Positions 1 to 9,119 of a stretch of DNA of 64,000 nucleotides are shown here, in pieces. A program made the translations under genes and the position numbers. Position 1 is the first letter of the stretch; the number at the start of each line of letters is the position of its first letter. This stretch comes from Bradyrhizobium sp. WSM3983 (GTDB lineage Bacteria; Pseudomonadota; Alphaproteobacteria; Rhizobiales; Xanthobacteraceae). Under the pieces are notes generated by a model. That model did not search any database. It was not told the origin of the DNA and was given only the letters and a program-made list of their open reading frames with translations. The stretch covers positions 1 to 64,000 of the forward strand of contig NZ_AXAY01000033.1 in the NCBI RefSeq assembly GCF_000473045.1. The letters are read 5' to 3'.

Positions 1-407
1 TCGGAGGTCGAGGCCTGGTAGAACCGCGTCTCCTTCTCCATGCCGAGGATGCGGATCGCTTCGAGCAGCCGCAGCACGCCGATGGCGTCGGCGTTGGCGG
101 TGTATTCCGGGCTTTCGAAGCTGACGGCGACGTGGCTTTGCGCTGCGAGATTGTAGATCTCGGTCGGCCGGATCTGCTGCACCAGGCGGATCAGATTGGT
201 CGAATCCGTCATGTCGCCGTAATGCATCAGGAACGGCACATCGCCGACATGCGGATCCTGGTAAAGATGGTCGACCCGTGCGGTGTTGAACGAGGACGAG
301 CGCCGCTTGATGCCGTGCACGACATAGCCGAACGACAGCAGATGCTCAGCCAGATAGGCCCCGTCCTGGCCCGTCACGCCGGTGATGAGAGCGACCCGCT
401 TACTCAT
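1..407 (-). CDS. gmd: GDP-mannose 4,6-dehydratase, 5' part (cut by window edge)
   Basis: Converts GDP-D-mannose to GDP-4-keto-6-deoxymannose in the cytoplasm, the first step to GDP-fucose, GDP-rhamnose or GDP-perosamine type sugars. Translation from ATG at 407 begins MSKRVALITGVTGQDGAYLA, the glycine-rich NAD(P)-binding motif of extended short-chain dehydrogenases (G10, G13, G16). It continues with the family's KRRSSSFNT and NLAAQSHVAVSFE segments and runs off the window just at the active-site ASTSE motif. About 135 codons are visible; the family is usually near 350-370 residues. A competing ATG a few bases upstream is in another frame and closes after five codons. It is the outermost gene of the EPS locus here and would supply a deoxyhexose donor to the glycosyltransferases. 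Confidence 0.93.
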   Translation of the reverse strand, partial: MSKRVALITGVTGQDGAYLAEHLLSFGYVVHGIKRRSSSFNTARVDHLYQDPHVGDVPFLMHYGDMTDSTNLIRLVQQIRPTEIYNLAAQSHVAVSFESPEYTANADAIGVLRLLEAIRILGMEKETRFYQASTS

Positions 408-1086
408 AAGAACTCATGACTCCCATGACGGTAGGACGGGGTATCGCCCGCTCGCTCGTGCAGCCGTCCATGCGATGCCCCTCCTTGCCAGAACGACAGC
501 CGCGGTCATGCGAAATGTCGAAAGATCGAGTGCGATCGGTTGATCGCGCTACGAAAACAGGTGCATTCACTTACAGTGACTATGTATCGTCAGTTATGAC
601 AAGATAACACTTAACTCATTTCATTTGTTAGACCGCAACTCGTGCACCCGCACGACAAGTCCGACCGGATGCCATGACTTCGTCAAGCAAGCGTGGGCTA
701 CACGCCAACAAGGCCCGGTCCAGATTTCGCGCGCATTGCCAAGAGTCGGCGGTGATAGACATAGCCGATTTCGACTGCGTTGCGGCACGGCCTTCCGCAG
801 ATCCAATCCAACAGGTCCCGAAACGCATCAGAAGACGGCATCGTGACCGGCCCACGATCAATCAGCCGCGGGCCCGGCATATCATTCTGTTACATTTCTG
901 TATTGTTTCACCGCTAGAGAAACAATCAATTCCGCGTTTCGCGAAGATAGAAGATAAACGTCGCGGGACATGTTGACTAAAGTGACGATGCGAGCGCCGA
1001 CTTGCGATGGGACGAGGTCCCCGAGCGCGATGCCGTATTCGAACGACGCGGTTCTCATTCCCCGATCCCGCGGGTCCTGATCGACA
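408..1086. promoter_or_regulatory. Long divergent intergenic region between gmd and the Wzz/BY-kinase gene
   Basis: No convincing gene; the short ORFs here have no family features. It must hold the promoters of gmd (leftward) and the BY-kinase gene (rightward). It is AT-richer than the coding DNA, especially 535-630 and 875-965. Two elements recur elsewhere in the window: TTACAGTGACTATG at 571-584 (near copy at 18373) and an AT-rich stretch at 877-911 with ATATCATTCTGTTACA. Exact -35/-10 boxes cannot be assigned by eye. Confidence 0.4.
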
Positions 1087-3393
1087 ATGAACATGTTATC
1101 GCGCCCGAATTGGGCCGACCACCGCCAGGATGAAGCGCCGCCTTCGCTTTCGGTCCTTCTCGAGCAACTGACAGCGCTCGTGCGTCGCCAGTATCGTTTG
1201 CTGCTCGCTATACCGGCCGCAACCCTGGCGATTGGCATGCTTTATCTCGCGGTCACGCCGCCACAATATACGGCCACCGCGACGCTGCTGATCGACAGCA
1301 GCGCTCTGCGGGTGCTTCAAAGTCAGCTGCAGCCGCAGGGCGACGTTCCACTCGACACTCTCCAGGTCGGTTCGCAAGTCGAAGTTCTAATGTCACGCAA
1401 GGTCGCGCTCGCGGTCATCAGGGCACTTAACCTTGCGGACGATCGCGATTTCATCGGGGCCGGCAAAAGCGCGTTTGGCCTCTCCGCGAGCGGGGATGAA
1501 GGCACGAAAGAGGATCGGGAAAACCAGGCGATCGAGGAAATATTGCGCAACCGCGTGGTCTCTCGCAGCGAGAAAACCTATGCGCTGACCATTTCTTACT
1601 CGTCACGTAACCCGGAGACCGCGGCCAAGGTCGCCAATGCGTTCGCTGAAGCCTACATCGAAGACCAGCTCGAAGCCAAATACCAGACGGTCACCCGAGC
1701 GAGCTCATGGCTGCAAGACCGGATCGGCGAGTTGAAGACCAAGGCAACGGCCGCGGACCGCGCCGTGCTTGAATTCAAGGAAAAGAACAAGATCGTCGAT
1801 TTTGGCGGTTCCGGCAATGGCGCCGGCGGCCCGACTTCAAATCGGCTGATCGGCGAGCAACAAGCGTTCGAACTGAGCAGCCAACTCGCCTCGGCGCGGG
1901 CCTCGACCGGCGAGGCCAAAGCCCGGCTGGAACGGATCGAACAGGTCCGTCAGCTCGACGTCAGCCAGGCCGCCGTGGCTGACGTGCTCAAAAACGAAGT
2001 CATTACCCGCCTGCGTAACCAATATCTCGACCTCTCCGCGCGCGAAGCCAATATCGCGGCGCGCTATGGTGTGGACCATGAGGCCGCGGTGAACGTCCGC
2101 AACCAGATGGAAGAGGCCCGCCGCAACATTGCCGCCGAACTGTCACGGATCGCCGCAAGCACGCGCAGTGACTACCAGATTGCCAAGACCCGCGAGGAAA
2201 ATCTCGAGCGGTCGTTGAACCAGCTCGTGTCCGAGGGCCAATCGGCACAGCGAGACCGACTTGGTCTCGCCGAACTCGACAGCTCCGCCAAGGTGTATCA
2301 CAGCCTCTATGACAGCTTCCTTCAGCGCTATATGGAGGCCATCCAGCAACAATCGTTCCCCATCACGGACGCTCGCGTCATCAGCGCCGCCGTACCACCG
2401 GCGCGGAAGAGCAAGCCGATCGCATCTTTCGTACTTTCGATCGCAGCGACGATCGGCCTGCTCGCCGGCGTCGGTATCGCCGCCTTGCGGGAAGCGGTCG
2501 ACGGAGTGTTCCGGACTGGCCGGCAAGCCGAGCAAGAGTTGGGCATCAGATGCCTTTCGGTGATACCACTCGCCGCAAACCACACCGCGGCTCTAGGACA
2601 ATCTCCAGGCAAACCAGCGCGGATCGAGACCTTGCAGAATTCACTGCGACGGGCCGATCGCACTTCAGAAACGGCGGTACCAATCTATAATTTTGTCGAC
2701 CCGCTGATGCGGCAGGCAGCCGACGACCCGCTCTCGACCTTCGCCGAGGCCTTTCGCGCGATCAAAATCAGAGCTTCGCTCGAGGCTTCAGTCCGGGACA
2801 ACAAGGTCATCGGCGTCACCTCGATGCTTCCTAACGAAGGCAAGTCGACGATCGCCAGTAACCTGGCCGCGTTGATGGCCGACGCAGGCAAGCGCGTCGT
2901 CCTGGTCGATGCCGATTTGCGCAACCCCACCCTGGCCCGGTCCATCAGCCCGCAGCCATCAAAGGGATGGCTAGACGTCCTGAGCGGCGCAATCGATCTC
3001 GGCGCGGCGATTGGAGAAGAGCGCGGCTCCGGACTGGCGCTCCTCCCGGTTGCCCCAGGCGAAGCCACGCTTCACGCCGATGAAGTCCTGTCGTCCCCGG
3101 ATTTCCACGGCATGATCAACGCGCTGCGCGAGCGCTTCGACTATGTCATCATCGACCTTCCGCCGACTGCACCGGTGGTCGACGTTCGCGCGGTCCTGCC
3201 AATAGTCAACTCGCTCGTCTTTGTCGTCGAATGGGGTAAGACCAGGGTCACTTCCGTTCGCAGGCAACTCCTGGCCGAGCCGGAATTGCGCGATCGCCTG
3301 CTCGGCGTGGTCTTGAACAAGGCGAACCTAAAGATCCTCGGCCAGTTCGAGCAACCCGGCGCCTACCTCAACGGCTACTATCCCCGCGGCTGA
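1087..3393 (+). CDS. Wzz-type polysaccharide co-polymerase fused to BY-kinase (ExoP-like)
   Basis: Inner-membrane regulator of EPS chain length and export with a cytoplasmic tyrosine autokinase domain. The 768-residue protein starts MNMLSRPNWADHRQDEA. A first membrane segment lies near residues 38-58 (LLLAIPAATLAIGMLYLAV), then a long periplasmic part rich in predicted coiled coil (about 170-430), then a second membrane segment near 438-460. The kinase part has Walker A SMLPNEGKST (K586), Walker A' VVLVDADLR (D608, D610) and Walker B VIIDLPP (D690). The C-terminus ends YLNGYYPRG, a small tyrosine cluster as in bacterial tyrosine kinases, although shorter than in Wzc. The fused architecture is like Rhizobium ExoP. 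It probably works with the Wza-like lipoprotein at 16592-17782. Confidence 0.93.
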   Translation: MNMLSRPNWADHRQDEAPPSLSVLLEQLTALVRRQYRLLLAIPAATLAIGMLYLAVTPPQYTATATLLIDSSALRVLQSQLQPQGDVPLDTLQVGSQVEVLMSRKVALAVIRALNLADDRDFIGAGKSAFGLSASGDEGTKEDRENQAIEEILRNRVVSRSEKTYALTISYSSRNPETAAKVANAFAEAYIEDQLEAKYQTVTRASSWLQDRIGELKTKATAADRAVLEFKEKNKIVDFGGSGNGAGGPTSNRLIGEQQAFELSSQLASARASTGEAKARLERIEQVRQLDVSQAAVADVLKNEVITRLRNQYLDLSAREANIAARYGVDHEAAVNVRNQMEEARRNIAAELSRIAASTRSDYQIAKTREENLERSLNQLVSEGQSAQRDRLGLAELDSSAKVYHSLYDSFLQRYMEAIQQQSFPITDARVISAAVPPARKSKPIASFVLSIAATIGLLAGVGIAALREAVDGVFRTGRQAEQELGIRCLSVIPLAANHTAALGQSPGKPARIETLQNSLRRADRTSETAVPIYNFVDPLMRQAADDPLSTFAEAFRAIKIRASLEASVRDNKVIGVTSMLPNEGKSTIASNLAALMADAGKRVVLVDADLRNPTLARSISPQPSKGWLDVLSGAIDLGAAIGEERGSGLALLPVAPGEATLHADEVLSSPDFHGMINALRERFDYVIIDLPPTAPVVDVRAVLPIVNSLVFVVEWGKTRVTSVRRQLLAEPELRDRLLGVVLNKANLKILGQFEQPGAYLNGYYPRG

Positions 3394-3426
3394 TCAGGAT
3401 CGTGGCCGAGGTCCCCCGCCGGAGCG

Positions 3427-3786
3427 TCAACCGTTGTCCGGACGGCGAAGACGGGCTTCCTGTCGGGCGCCGAGTGCATCCTCCAGCTTCAGCTTCTCCA
3501 ACAGCATGTCGGTCACGAGCCGGCGCAACTGCGCGTTTTCGAGCTCCAACCGCTTGATCGCACCCGCATCGGCATCGACCGCGCCAGGTTGCCCCCTCGA
3601 AAGGGAATTTCCCCCCAGTTCAGGAGGACCGGCGACTGGCTCCATCTTCTTCCAGCGGTGATAGGTCATTATGCTCACACCGAGAGCTTTGGATATCTCT
3701 CGCTGCGTCTTGCCCCTCAAGGCGAGATCGTTTGCCTGCGCCAGCTTGGCCGCGATCTCTCCAGAGGCATGCCTCTTGCCTACCAT
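3427..3786 (-). CDS. Orphan IS3-type OrfA-like HTH protein
   Basis: A 119-residue protein with an N-terminal helix-turn-helix (about residues 9-45, LRGKTQREISKALGVS then TYHRWKK) and a C-terminal predicted coiled coil with the LELENAQLRRLVTDMLLEK pattern of IS3-family OrfA proteins. The ATG at 3786 is the only good start. No OrfB/DDE integrase frame follows: only 33 nt separate its stop from the convergent BY-kinase stop, and I see no flanking inverted repeats. It is either an IS remnant or a domesticated DNA-binding protein. The middle (about 52-75) is a proline/glycine-rich linker not typical of OrfA. Confidence 0.7.
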   Translation of the reverse strand: MVGKRHASGEIAAKLAQANDLALRGKTQREISKALGVSIMTYHRWKKMEPVAGPPELGGNSLSRGQPGAVDADAGAIKRLELENAQLRRLVTDMLLEKLKLEDALGARQEARLRRPDNG

Positions 3787-4032
3787 ATGTCCCGCTCCGG
3801 TCGAATCTTGCGTTCAAGGCATTGTTAGTAATCCCAAATCCCCAATCATTTCAATAGGCCAACGCAAATTCATCTCGCCGGCAGGACCGGCAAGACGATG
3901 CATCATGTGAGCAAGCTGCATTTGTGACCCTGACACAAGTCGGAAATCAATCAAGATCACGCTAAATGCTGCAGAAGAGACAGGTCAAGTTAGCAATCGG
4001 TAATCGTCACATCCAATCGACAGCAGACACCC
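3787..4032. promoter_or_regulatory. Intergenic region upstream of the OrfA-like gene
   Basis: About 246 bases with no ORF. Relative to the leftward OrfA-like gene it holds a GTCAC element (complement of 3924-3928) about 140 nt upstream of the start. No terminator hairpin for the GPT gene that ends at 4033 was recognised. Confidence 0.25.
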
Positions 4033-5478
4033 TCAATACGCGTTCCGTTGCCGAGTTAGCTCGAACACCGTTCGCAGTATTATTGTAACATCAAGTATTA
4101 GACTCCAATTGTTAACATACCACAAATCCAACGTTATGCGACGCTCCATCAGCTCAAGGCGAGGCGTTCCGCCCCTGTACCCCTGAACCTGCGCCCAGCC
4201 GGTAATACCCGGCTTCACGTGGTGGCGAAACGCATAGTTCGCGATCACCCTGCCGTATTCGTAATCGTGAACCAGCGCGTGCGGACGCGGACCGACGATG
4301 GACATGTGACCCAGCAGCACGTTCCAGAGTTGCGGCAGCTCATCAATGCTGCTCCGGCGCAGCACGCGGCCAACCCTTGTGACGCGCGGATCCCTCTGAG
4401 TCGCCTGGACCACCGCTGCACCATCCTCGAGAACCTTCATGGTGCGCAGCTTGAAAATCATGAAGGGCTTGCCGTTGAAGCCGTGACGCTGCTGCCGGAA
4501 AATCACGGGACCTTTCGATTCGAGCTTGATGGCGATTGCAGCCAGTATCAGCAGCGGCGTCAGCATGACCATGGCGAGAGCCGCGACGACGATATCCAGC
4601 GCCCGCTTGGCGAAGCGCTCGAACGGCATGAGGGGGGTACGCTGCACCTCGACCATGTAGAGCGCTTGCGGCATCGACATTTGACGGCCGAGCACCGTCG
4701 ACACGTCGCGATCGGGCAACAGGCGGACCGGGAGCGGAAACACTCTGAGCAGCTTCAGCAAATGCTCGATCTCATGTGGCTGCGACCAAGGCAGCGCAAG
4801 AACGATCTCGTCCGCCGGCGTTTCCCGCACCTGCTCGACCAGACTCGATTGGAATTGCGCAGGCATCCAGCCCGCCTCCCGGCCCGAAGGCAACACGATG
4901 CGAGCGGCCTCATCGATCCCGAAGCGGAATAACAGGACGTCCGGCGCCTGCAGCGCCAGCTCGTTCCGGCAGCCGATCACGACCGCACGCCTGCCGCGGA
5001 TGGAGCCTTTCATCAGCGATCCGCCCAGCCAGCGTTTGGCGATCGGTCGCGCAGACACCAGCCCGAGGCCCCCCAGCGCAAAGAACCCGACGACCGCGCC
5101 GCGCGAGACGTCAGCGCCAGCCTTGAACAGGAAGAGGACGACGATGAGAATCAGGATCGCAACGGCCCAGCTCGCCCAGATCCGCCGGCCGTCGCGCGGC
5201 CGTCCGAACAGATCGCTATAGCGGTAAAGTCCGAGACAATGCGCCATCAGCACATAGCCGAGGCTCGCGACCAGCCCCAAGCCCGTGGGGGCGGCGCCGA
5301 TTTCGGCGAGCCCGCTGCCCAGTGTCACCTGGTAGAGGACAGCGCCGAGTTCTCCCGCGATGACGATGATCGCGACGTCGAGAGCGGCAAGCAGCGGTTC
5401 TATTGCGGCAAACGGAATGGTGATCCGCGGTCTGGATCGCTTCTGCAGGACGGACGAGGGCTGGCTGAGATCGGTCAC
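4033..5478 (-). CDS. Polyprenyl glycosylphosphotransferase (undecaprenyl-phosphate sugar-1-P transferase)
   Basis: Starts EPS repeat-unit synthesis by moving a sugar-1-phosphate from a UDP-sugar onto undecaprenyl phosphate at the inner membrane. The N-terminal half has about four hydrophobic segments and a CoA-binding-like region, as in WbaP/WcaJ. From about residue 289 (KRALDIVVAALAMVMLTPLL) comes the catalytic Bac_transf domain with FKLRTMKV (near 341), DELPQLWNVL (near 378), SIVGPRPHA (near 393) and KPGITGWAQVQGYRG. The frame is open from a TTG at 5484, but GTG at 5478 is preferred because a GGAG lies 8 nt upstream of it and only 2 nt from the TTG. This gives 481 residues, a normal length. 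The sugar (glucose or galactose) cannot be told from sequence. Confidence 0.93.
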   Translation of the reverse strand: MTDLSQPSSVLQKRSRPRITIPFAAIEPLLAALDVAIIVIAGELGAVLYQVTLGSGLAEIGAAPTGLGLVASLGYVLMAHCLGLYRYSDLFGRPRDGRRIWASWAVAILILIVVLFLFKAGADVSRGAVVGFFALGGLGLVSARPIAKRWLGGSLMKGSIRGRRAVVIGCRNELALQAPDVLLFRFGIDEAARIVLPSGREAGWMPAQFQSSLVEQVRETPADEIVLALPWSQPHEIEHLLKLLRVFPLPVRLLPDRDVSTVLGRQMSMPQALYMVEVQRTPLMPFERFAKRALDIVVAALAMVMLTPLLILAAIAIKLESKGPVIFRQQRHGFNGKPFMIFKLRTMKVLEDGAAVVQATQRDPRVTRVGRVLRRSSIDELPQLWNVLLGHMSIVGPRPHALVHDYEYGRVIANYAFRHHVKPGITGWAQVQGYRGGTPRLELMERRITLDLWYVNNWSLILDVTIILRTVFELTRQRNAY

Positions 5479-5647
5479 GCGCAATGCTCCGATGGCTCGC
5501 CCCCGGTAGCATGTCGCCTATATCATTATTATGATGATTTGTTATTTGGTAACGATACAATCAACCTCGATCGCGGGCGCTCGATGCAGCCGCTGCTGCA
5601 GCCGCCGGACATCAACGGTTGACGCGCTTCGATCAGCCACAACTCTC
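5479..5647. promoter_or_regulatory. AT-rich promoter region of the glycosylphosphotransferase gene
   Basis: Gap between the end of the parvulin operon and the GPT start. Positions 5513-5562 are strikingly AT-rich with overlapping TATATCATTATTATGATGA, one instance of the ATATCAT/ATGATAT core found near other promoters here. No terminator with a T-run was seen for the operon ending at 5648. Confidence 0.35.
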
Positions 5648-6664
5648 CTATTTGGCCTCGAGCAGCTTGGAGAGCGCAATCTCGTTGACGACCGGTGGCG
5701 ACTGCTTGAGCAACTCCGACATGTAGGCGCGACGATTTGCTTCCGCGCGCTCGGCCCGCAGACGCTGCACCAGCATGTCCCGGACCTCCGCCAGCGCACG
5801 TGTGCGCGCGGCCTCGGTGTCGAGAAGCTTGAGAATGTGCCAGCCATCATCGAGACGGATCGGATCAGCGATACCGGCCTTCGTCAAGCCGATCACCTGG
5901 CCGCGGATCTCGGCCCGCAAGTCCGGCTCGGCCACCCAACCGACCTCCCCGTCGCGTTCGGCGGTCGAGGCGTCATCGGAGGAGCTACGTGCGAGGCCGC
6001 CGAAATCCTGGCCAGCCTGCCTCGCCTTCTTGACGACCTCGTCCAACTTCTTGCGCGCGGCCTCTTCAGCAGCCTTGTCCGCGTCCTTCGCGACATTGAC
6101 GACGATTTGAGCGAGTTTGAAACGGCGCGGCACCAACAGCGCGGTGGCGTTGGCGTCATAGACGTTCTTGATATCGGCCTCACTTGGATAGCTGTCTGGC
6201 GGCGTCGTGACGGATTGCAGGTAGGTCTCGGCGATCAGGCTGTCGCGCGCCCGCGCGAGTTGCTCCGCGACAGCGGGCTGCTGCTCCCACTTCTTGCCGA
6301 GCGCCTCCTTGAGCACGAGGCGGTTGGCCAGGATGGCGCGCACCGTCTGGTTGAGAAGCCCGGGATCGCGTGCCACCGCGCTTTTCTGCTGCGGATCGAG
6401 ATAAGAGATCGCTGCGCGCACCTCTTCCGCCGTTACGTCGCTGTCGCCGACGCGGGCGACCACCTCACCACCCTTCACCCCGGCGCCCTCTTCGGCAGCG
6501 GGTGCCGGCGGCCTGGGTGACGCGGCCGGGGCCGGCGACGCAGGTGCGGCTGCACGGGCCGGCGCGGGCTGGTTGCCCTGACGCGTCTGCGCCACCGCAA
6601 CGGTCGACACTGCCGCGCTCATCATCAGCACCAGCACGGCACGGCCAAAAAACTTCGTCCTCAT
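5648..6664 (-). CDS. Periplasmic parvulin-type peptidyl-prolyl isomerase (SurA/PpiC-like)
   Basis: Probable periplasmic folding factor, 338 residues, with a signal peptide (MRTKFFGRAVLVLMMSAAVS...VAQT, cut near residue 26), an alanine/proline-rich linker (about 27-65), an N-terminal SurA-like helical chaperone part (about 70-165) and one parvulin domain (about 178-285: RFKLAQIVVNV, DFGGLARSSSDD, GEVGWV, DDGWHILKL). Its ATG overlaps the stop of the upstream coiled-coil gene (ATGA), so the two are translationally coupled. As last gene of the TpsB-ExbB-ExbD-TonB-porin operon it may help fold the barrel proteins or the secreted exoprotein; that role is inferred from position. A second parvulin lies at 45019. 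Confidence 0.88.
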   Translation of the reverse strand: MRTKFFGRAVLVLMMSAAVSTVAVAQTRQGNQPAPARAAAPASPAPAASPRPPAPAAEEGAGVKGGEVVARVGDSDVTAEEVRAAISYLDPQQKSAVARDPGLLNQTVRAILANRLVLKEALGKKWEQQPAVAEQLARARDSLIAETYLQSVTTPPDSYPSEADIKNVYDANATALLVPRRFKLAQIVVNVAKDADKAAEEAARKKLDEVVKKARQAGQDFGGLARSSSDDASTAERDGEVGWVAEPDLRAEIRGQVIGLTKAGIADPIRLDDGWHILKLLDTEAARTRALAEVRDMLVQRLRAERAEANRRAYMSELLKQSPPVVNEIALSKLLEAK

Positions 6665-7251
6665 GGATTGACCTTCTGTTCGATGATCTTGTCGCGATAG
6701 TCCTGCGCGGCATTCTGGTGTTCGACGCGCTTCAGCCCGAAGACCGGATCATGGTCGAGCACCTTCTCGAGCGGGTTCATGGCTTCGTATTTCGTGACGA
6801 TCTCGTCGGCCGTCCTCGCCAAGTTGACGTTCTTGGTCGTGCAGGCCTTCATGCTTGCCTTCAGGGCCGTGGCCTCGCCCTCGAATCTGGTCCGTTCGGC
6901 ATCCTTGGTTCGCGCCACGGAGGCCGCTTCGCCATAAGCGCCCTTCCATTTCTCGAGCGCTTCGTCACGCTCGGATATCCGATCGTTGAAATCCTTGACC
7001 GCCCGCCGATAAGCCTGCTCGGCCTCCTTCACCTGGGCTCGAAAGGTCTCGTTCTGCTTCTTCAGGCGATCGCGTTCCTGCTCGGCGGCAATCGCCCTCG
7101 CTTGCAGGGCCGCGCGTTGATCCTCCAGCGCGCGTGTCTGGGCCGTCGCACTGCGCAGCGCCTCGCGTAAGCGATCGCTTTCCTGATCAGCATGGGCGAC
7201 CATCGGTCCGCCGAACGCCAGAAGGATGACAAGGGGAACAAGCCTGCGCAT
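6661..7251 (-). CDS. Periplasmic coiled-coil protein, unknown function
   Basis: A 196-residue protein with a signal peptide (MRRLVPLVILLAFGGPMVAHA) and then a long, highly charged predicted coiled coil (about 22-130, runs such as RLREALRSATAQTRALEDQ). Two cysteine-free, less helical stretches follow, including EKVLDHDPVFGLKRVEHQN near the end. No enzyme motif is visible. It starts 2 nt after the porin stop and overlaps the parvulin start by 4 nt, so it sits inside the operon. It could be a periplasmic spacer or adaptor between the TonB/ExbBD motor and outer-membrane proteins; this is a guess from shape and context. Confidence 0.8.
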   Translation of the reverse strand: MRRLVPLVILLAFGGPMVAHADQESDRLREALRSATAQTRALEDQRAALQARAIAAEQERDRLKKQNETFRAQVKEAEQAYRRAVKDFNDRISERDEALEKWKGAYGEAASVARTKDAERTRFEGEATALKASMKACTTKNVNLARTADEIVTKYEAMNPLEKVLDHDPVFGLKRVEHQNAAQDYRDKIIEQKVNP

Positions 7252-7253
7252 GG

Positions 7254-9068
7254 TCAGAACTTCGCGTTAAGGTCGAGTTGGACAATATCGACGGCGTAAG
7301 GGAGGCTGGTAATGTTGTTTGCGCTCATCCAACGCACCGTCGCCCAGACATTCTCGCCGAGGCCGACATTGCCGCCGATGAAATATCCCTTCAGATTGGT
7401 GCCGCCGAGCCCGAAATCGGAATCGACGAACGCGTCGATCATTGCATCCGATTCAAGATACTTGTAGCCGACAAACGCGTTCCAATCCCAGAGATGCTTG
7501 ACCTCCTTGTCGCCCACGGTAAGGCGCGCAAGCCAACCCTTGTCCCCGCCGTTGAATGGGCCATTCACGCCGCCCGATCCCGGCCCAAAATTGTTGATTG
7601 CAGCGGCTGCGACGGCGCCTTTGTTGAACGCGGTGTTCCAGACATATTCACCGTCGATAATGATATGGACTGGATTGAACTGCGCGAGATCGAGTTGACC
7701 ACTGGCGACGACCGGGCGGAAGTCGCTGGCAAGGCCGTAATATTGATAGTTCACGGTCGAACCGAGCGTCGTCGTAACGGCCGGGACGTTGCGCAACCAC
7801 ATATAGGTGTTGCCCTTCTGGGCAAAGGGCGGCCGCAGATAGTCTGTGTTGCAAATGTCGCTGGCGTTGTAGACGAAACATTCGCTGGAAAGGCGCCCCT
7901 TCACGTTCGTGAAGTCGTAGTACGCGAATGCCAAGGTCAGGTTGGTCGCGGGATCCAGCTTTGCTGCGAAGCCGGCCTGCGCACCAAACAGCCATTTGTC
8001 ATGGCTTGGGAGGCGGACGGAACTGGCTGTGCTGGTGCTATCCGCGATGTTCAACGACGCATTCAGGTCCGTATTGAACAAGGGAAAGGCACCGGCCGCA
8101 GCAAACGGTGTGAAGCCCTCGAAGACTTCATGCTTGGCCTGCACGGCGACACCGTCGAAGCCGATATCGCGGTACCAGACAAGGTCGGTGGGTGACCAGA
8201 AGGGATTGTCGAACCGCCCGACGGAAGCCGCGAAATCCGGAAGCGGCTGATATTTGATGAATGCGCGATCCAGCCAAAGCGCGTATTTCGAGAAATTTCC
8301 ACCATTGGCGCCGAAAGTCTGATTGGTCGACACCGGCGAGCTGCTCTCGCCGGTGGCAATTCTCAAGCCCGCTGCAAAGCCGTCGAATAGATCCACGTCG
8401 GCACCGAGCCGAGCCCGGAAGCGAAAGCGGTTGCGATCCTGGGTCGTATTGTAACTCGGTGGGAAATATGGATTCTTCGCGTTCGCGTTATCCTCCAGGA
8501 ACGGTGCGCCAGTGTTGGTCGCATTGTAGTTCTGCATCGGTCCGTTGCCGGACGGAAAGAAATCACCTTCGTATCGCGTGCGGATGTCGCCGTAGAACCG
8601 AATCCGTTGCGCCCACTCCGGATATTTTCCGGGCGAGGCCCAATTCTCCTTCTCGGCCTTCGCCATCACCTCGGCGCGGATCTCGTCGCGAAGCTGCTTC
8701 TTGACGAGTTCGGGCACGTAGGTGACGCGCTTGGTGCCAGGCGGCGATGTTGCATCGGCGGCGCTGGTTGCCTTCTTCTCGGCGCCCTCGGCCTTGGCAG
8801 CCGCATCGCGCGTGGCCTGGCGGGCGACATAGGCCTCGTCGTCGGCCTGCTTGACCAGCGTGGCCGCCTGCTCCTCGGTGAGTGTTCCCTGCTTCACGAG
8901 AAGGTTGATCAGGTTGACCGTCGCATTGGACGATGGCGGCGCATCGCGCGACACGGTCGGACGCTTGCCCTGCGGCAGCCCATCGTCCTGCGCCGCGGCG
9001 GGGGCTGCGGTCGCGATCAGCATCAAGGCCGTCGCCGCCAGCTCTCGCGTCTTCATTTCACGCCACAT
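7254..9068 (-). CDS. Putative porin (outer-membrane beta-barrel)
   Basis: A 604-residue outer-membrane protein of the 'putative porin' family. It has a signal peptide ending AAPAAAQ (about 27), a short helical region with the family's VNLINLLVKQGTLTEEQA and ATLVKQADDEA segment, a coiled stretch, then alternating beta-strand sequence to the C-terminus (for example WAQRIRFYGDIRTRYEGDF, FRFRARLGADVDL) and a final VDIVQLDLNAKF ending in the aromatic residue typical of barrels. ATG at 9068 has AGAGG 7 nt upstream; ATG at 9056 is a possible internal start but lacks an RBS. It sits 51 nt after the TonB gene, so it may be a TonB-linked or motor-associated channel, although no plug domain or TonB box is evident. 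Confidence 0.85.
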   Translation of the reverse strand: MWREMKTRELAATALMLIATAAPAAAQDDGLPQGKRPTVSRDAPPSSNATVNLINLLVKQGTLTEEQAATLVKQADDEAYVARQATRDAAAKAEGAEKKATSAADATSPPGTKRVTYVPELVKKQLRDEIRAEVMAKAEKENWASPGKYPEWAQRIRFYGDIRTRYEGDFFPSGNGPMQNYNATNTGAPFLEDNANAKNPYFPPSYNTTQDRNRFRFRARLGADVDLFDGFAAGLRIATGESSSPVSTNQTFGANGGNFSKYALWLDRAFIKYQPLPDFAASVGRFDNPFWSPTDLVWYRDIGFDGVAVQAKHEVFEGFTPFAAAGAFPLFNTDLNASLNIADSTSTASSVRLPSHDKWLFGAQAGFAAKLDPATNLTLAFAYYDFTNVKGRLSSECFVYNASDICNTDYLRPPFAQKGNTYMWLRNVPAVTTTLGSTVNYQYYGLASDFRPVVASGQLDLAQFNPVHIIIDGEYVWNTAFNKGAVAAAAINNFGPGSGGVNGPFNGGDKGWLARLTVGDKEVKHLWDWNAFVGYKYLESDAMIDAFVDSDFGLGGTNLKGYFIGGNVGLGENVWATVRWMSANNITSLPYAVDIVQLDLNAKF

Positions 9069-9119
9069 GACGTAACCTCTTCTGCTCTCGACTTACTCAT
9101 GTTGTTCGTCTCATCGCGC

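Noticed and set aside
3427..3786. Complete IS3 element
   Set aside because: No OrfB frame, no terminal inverted repeats or target duplication visible around it.
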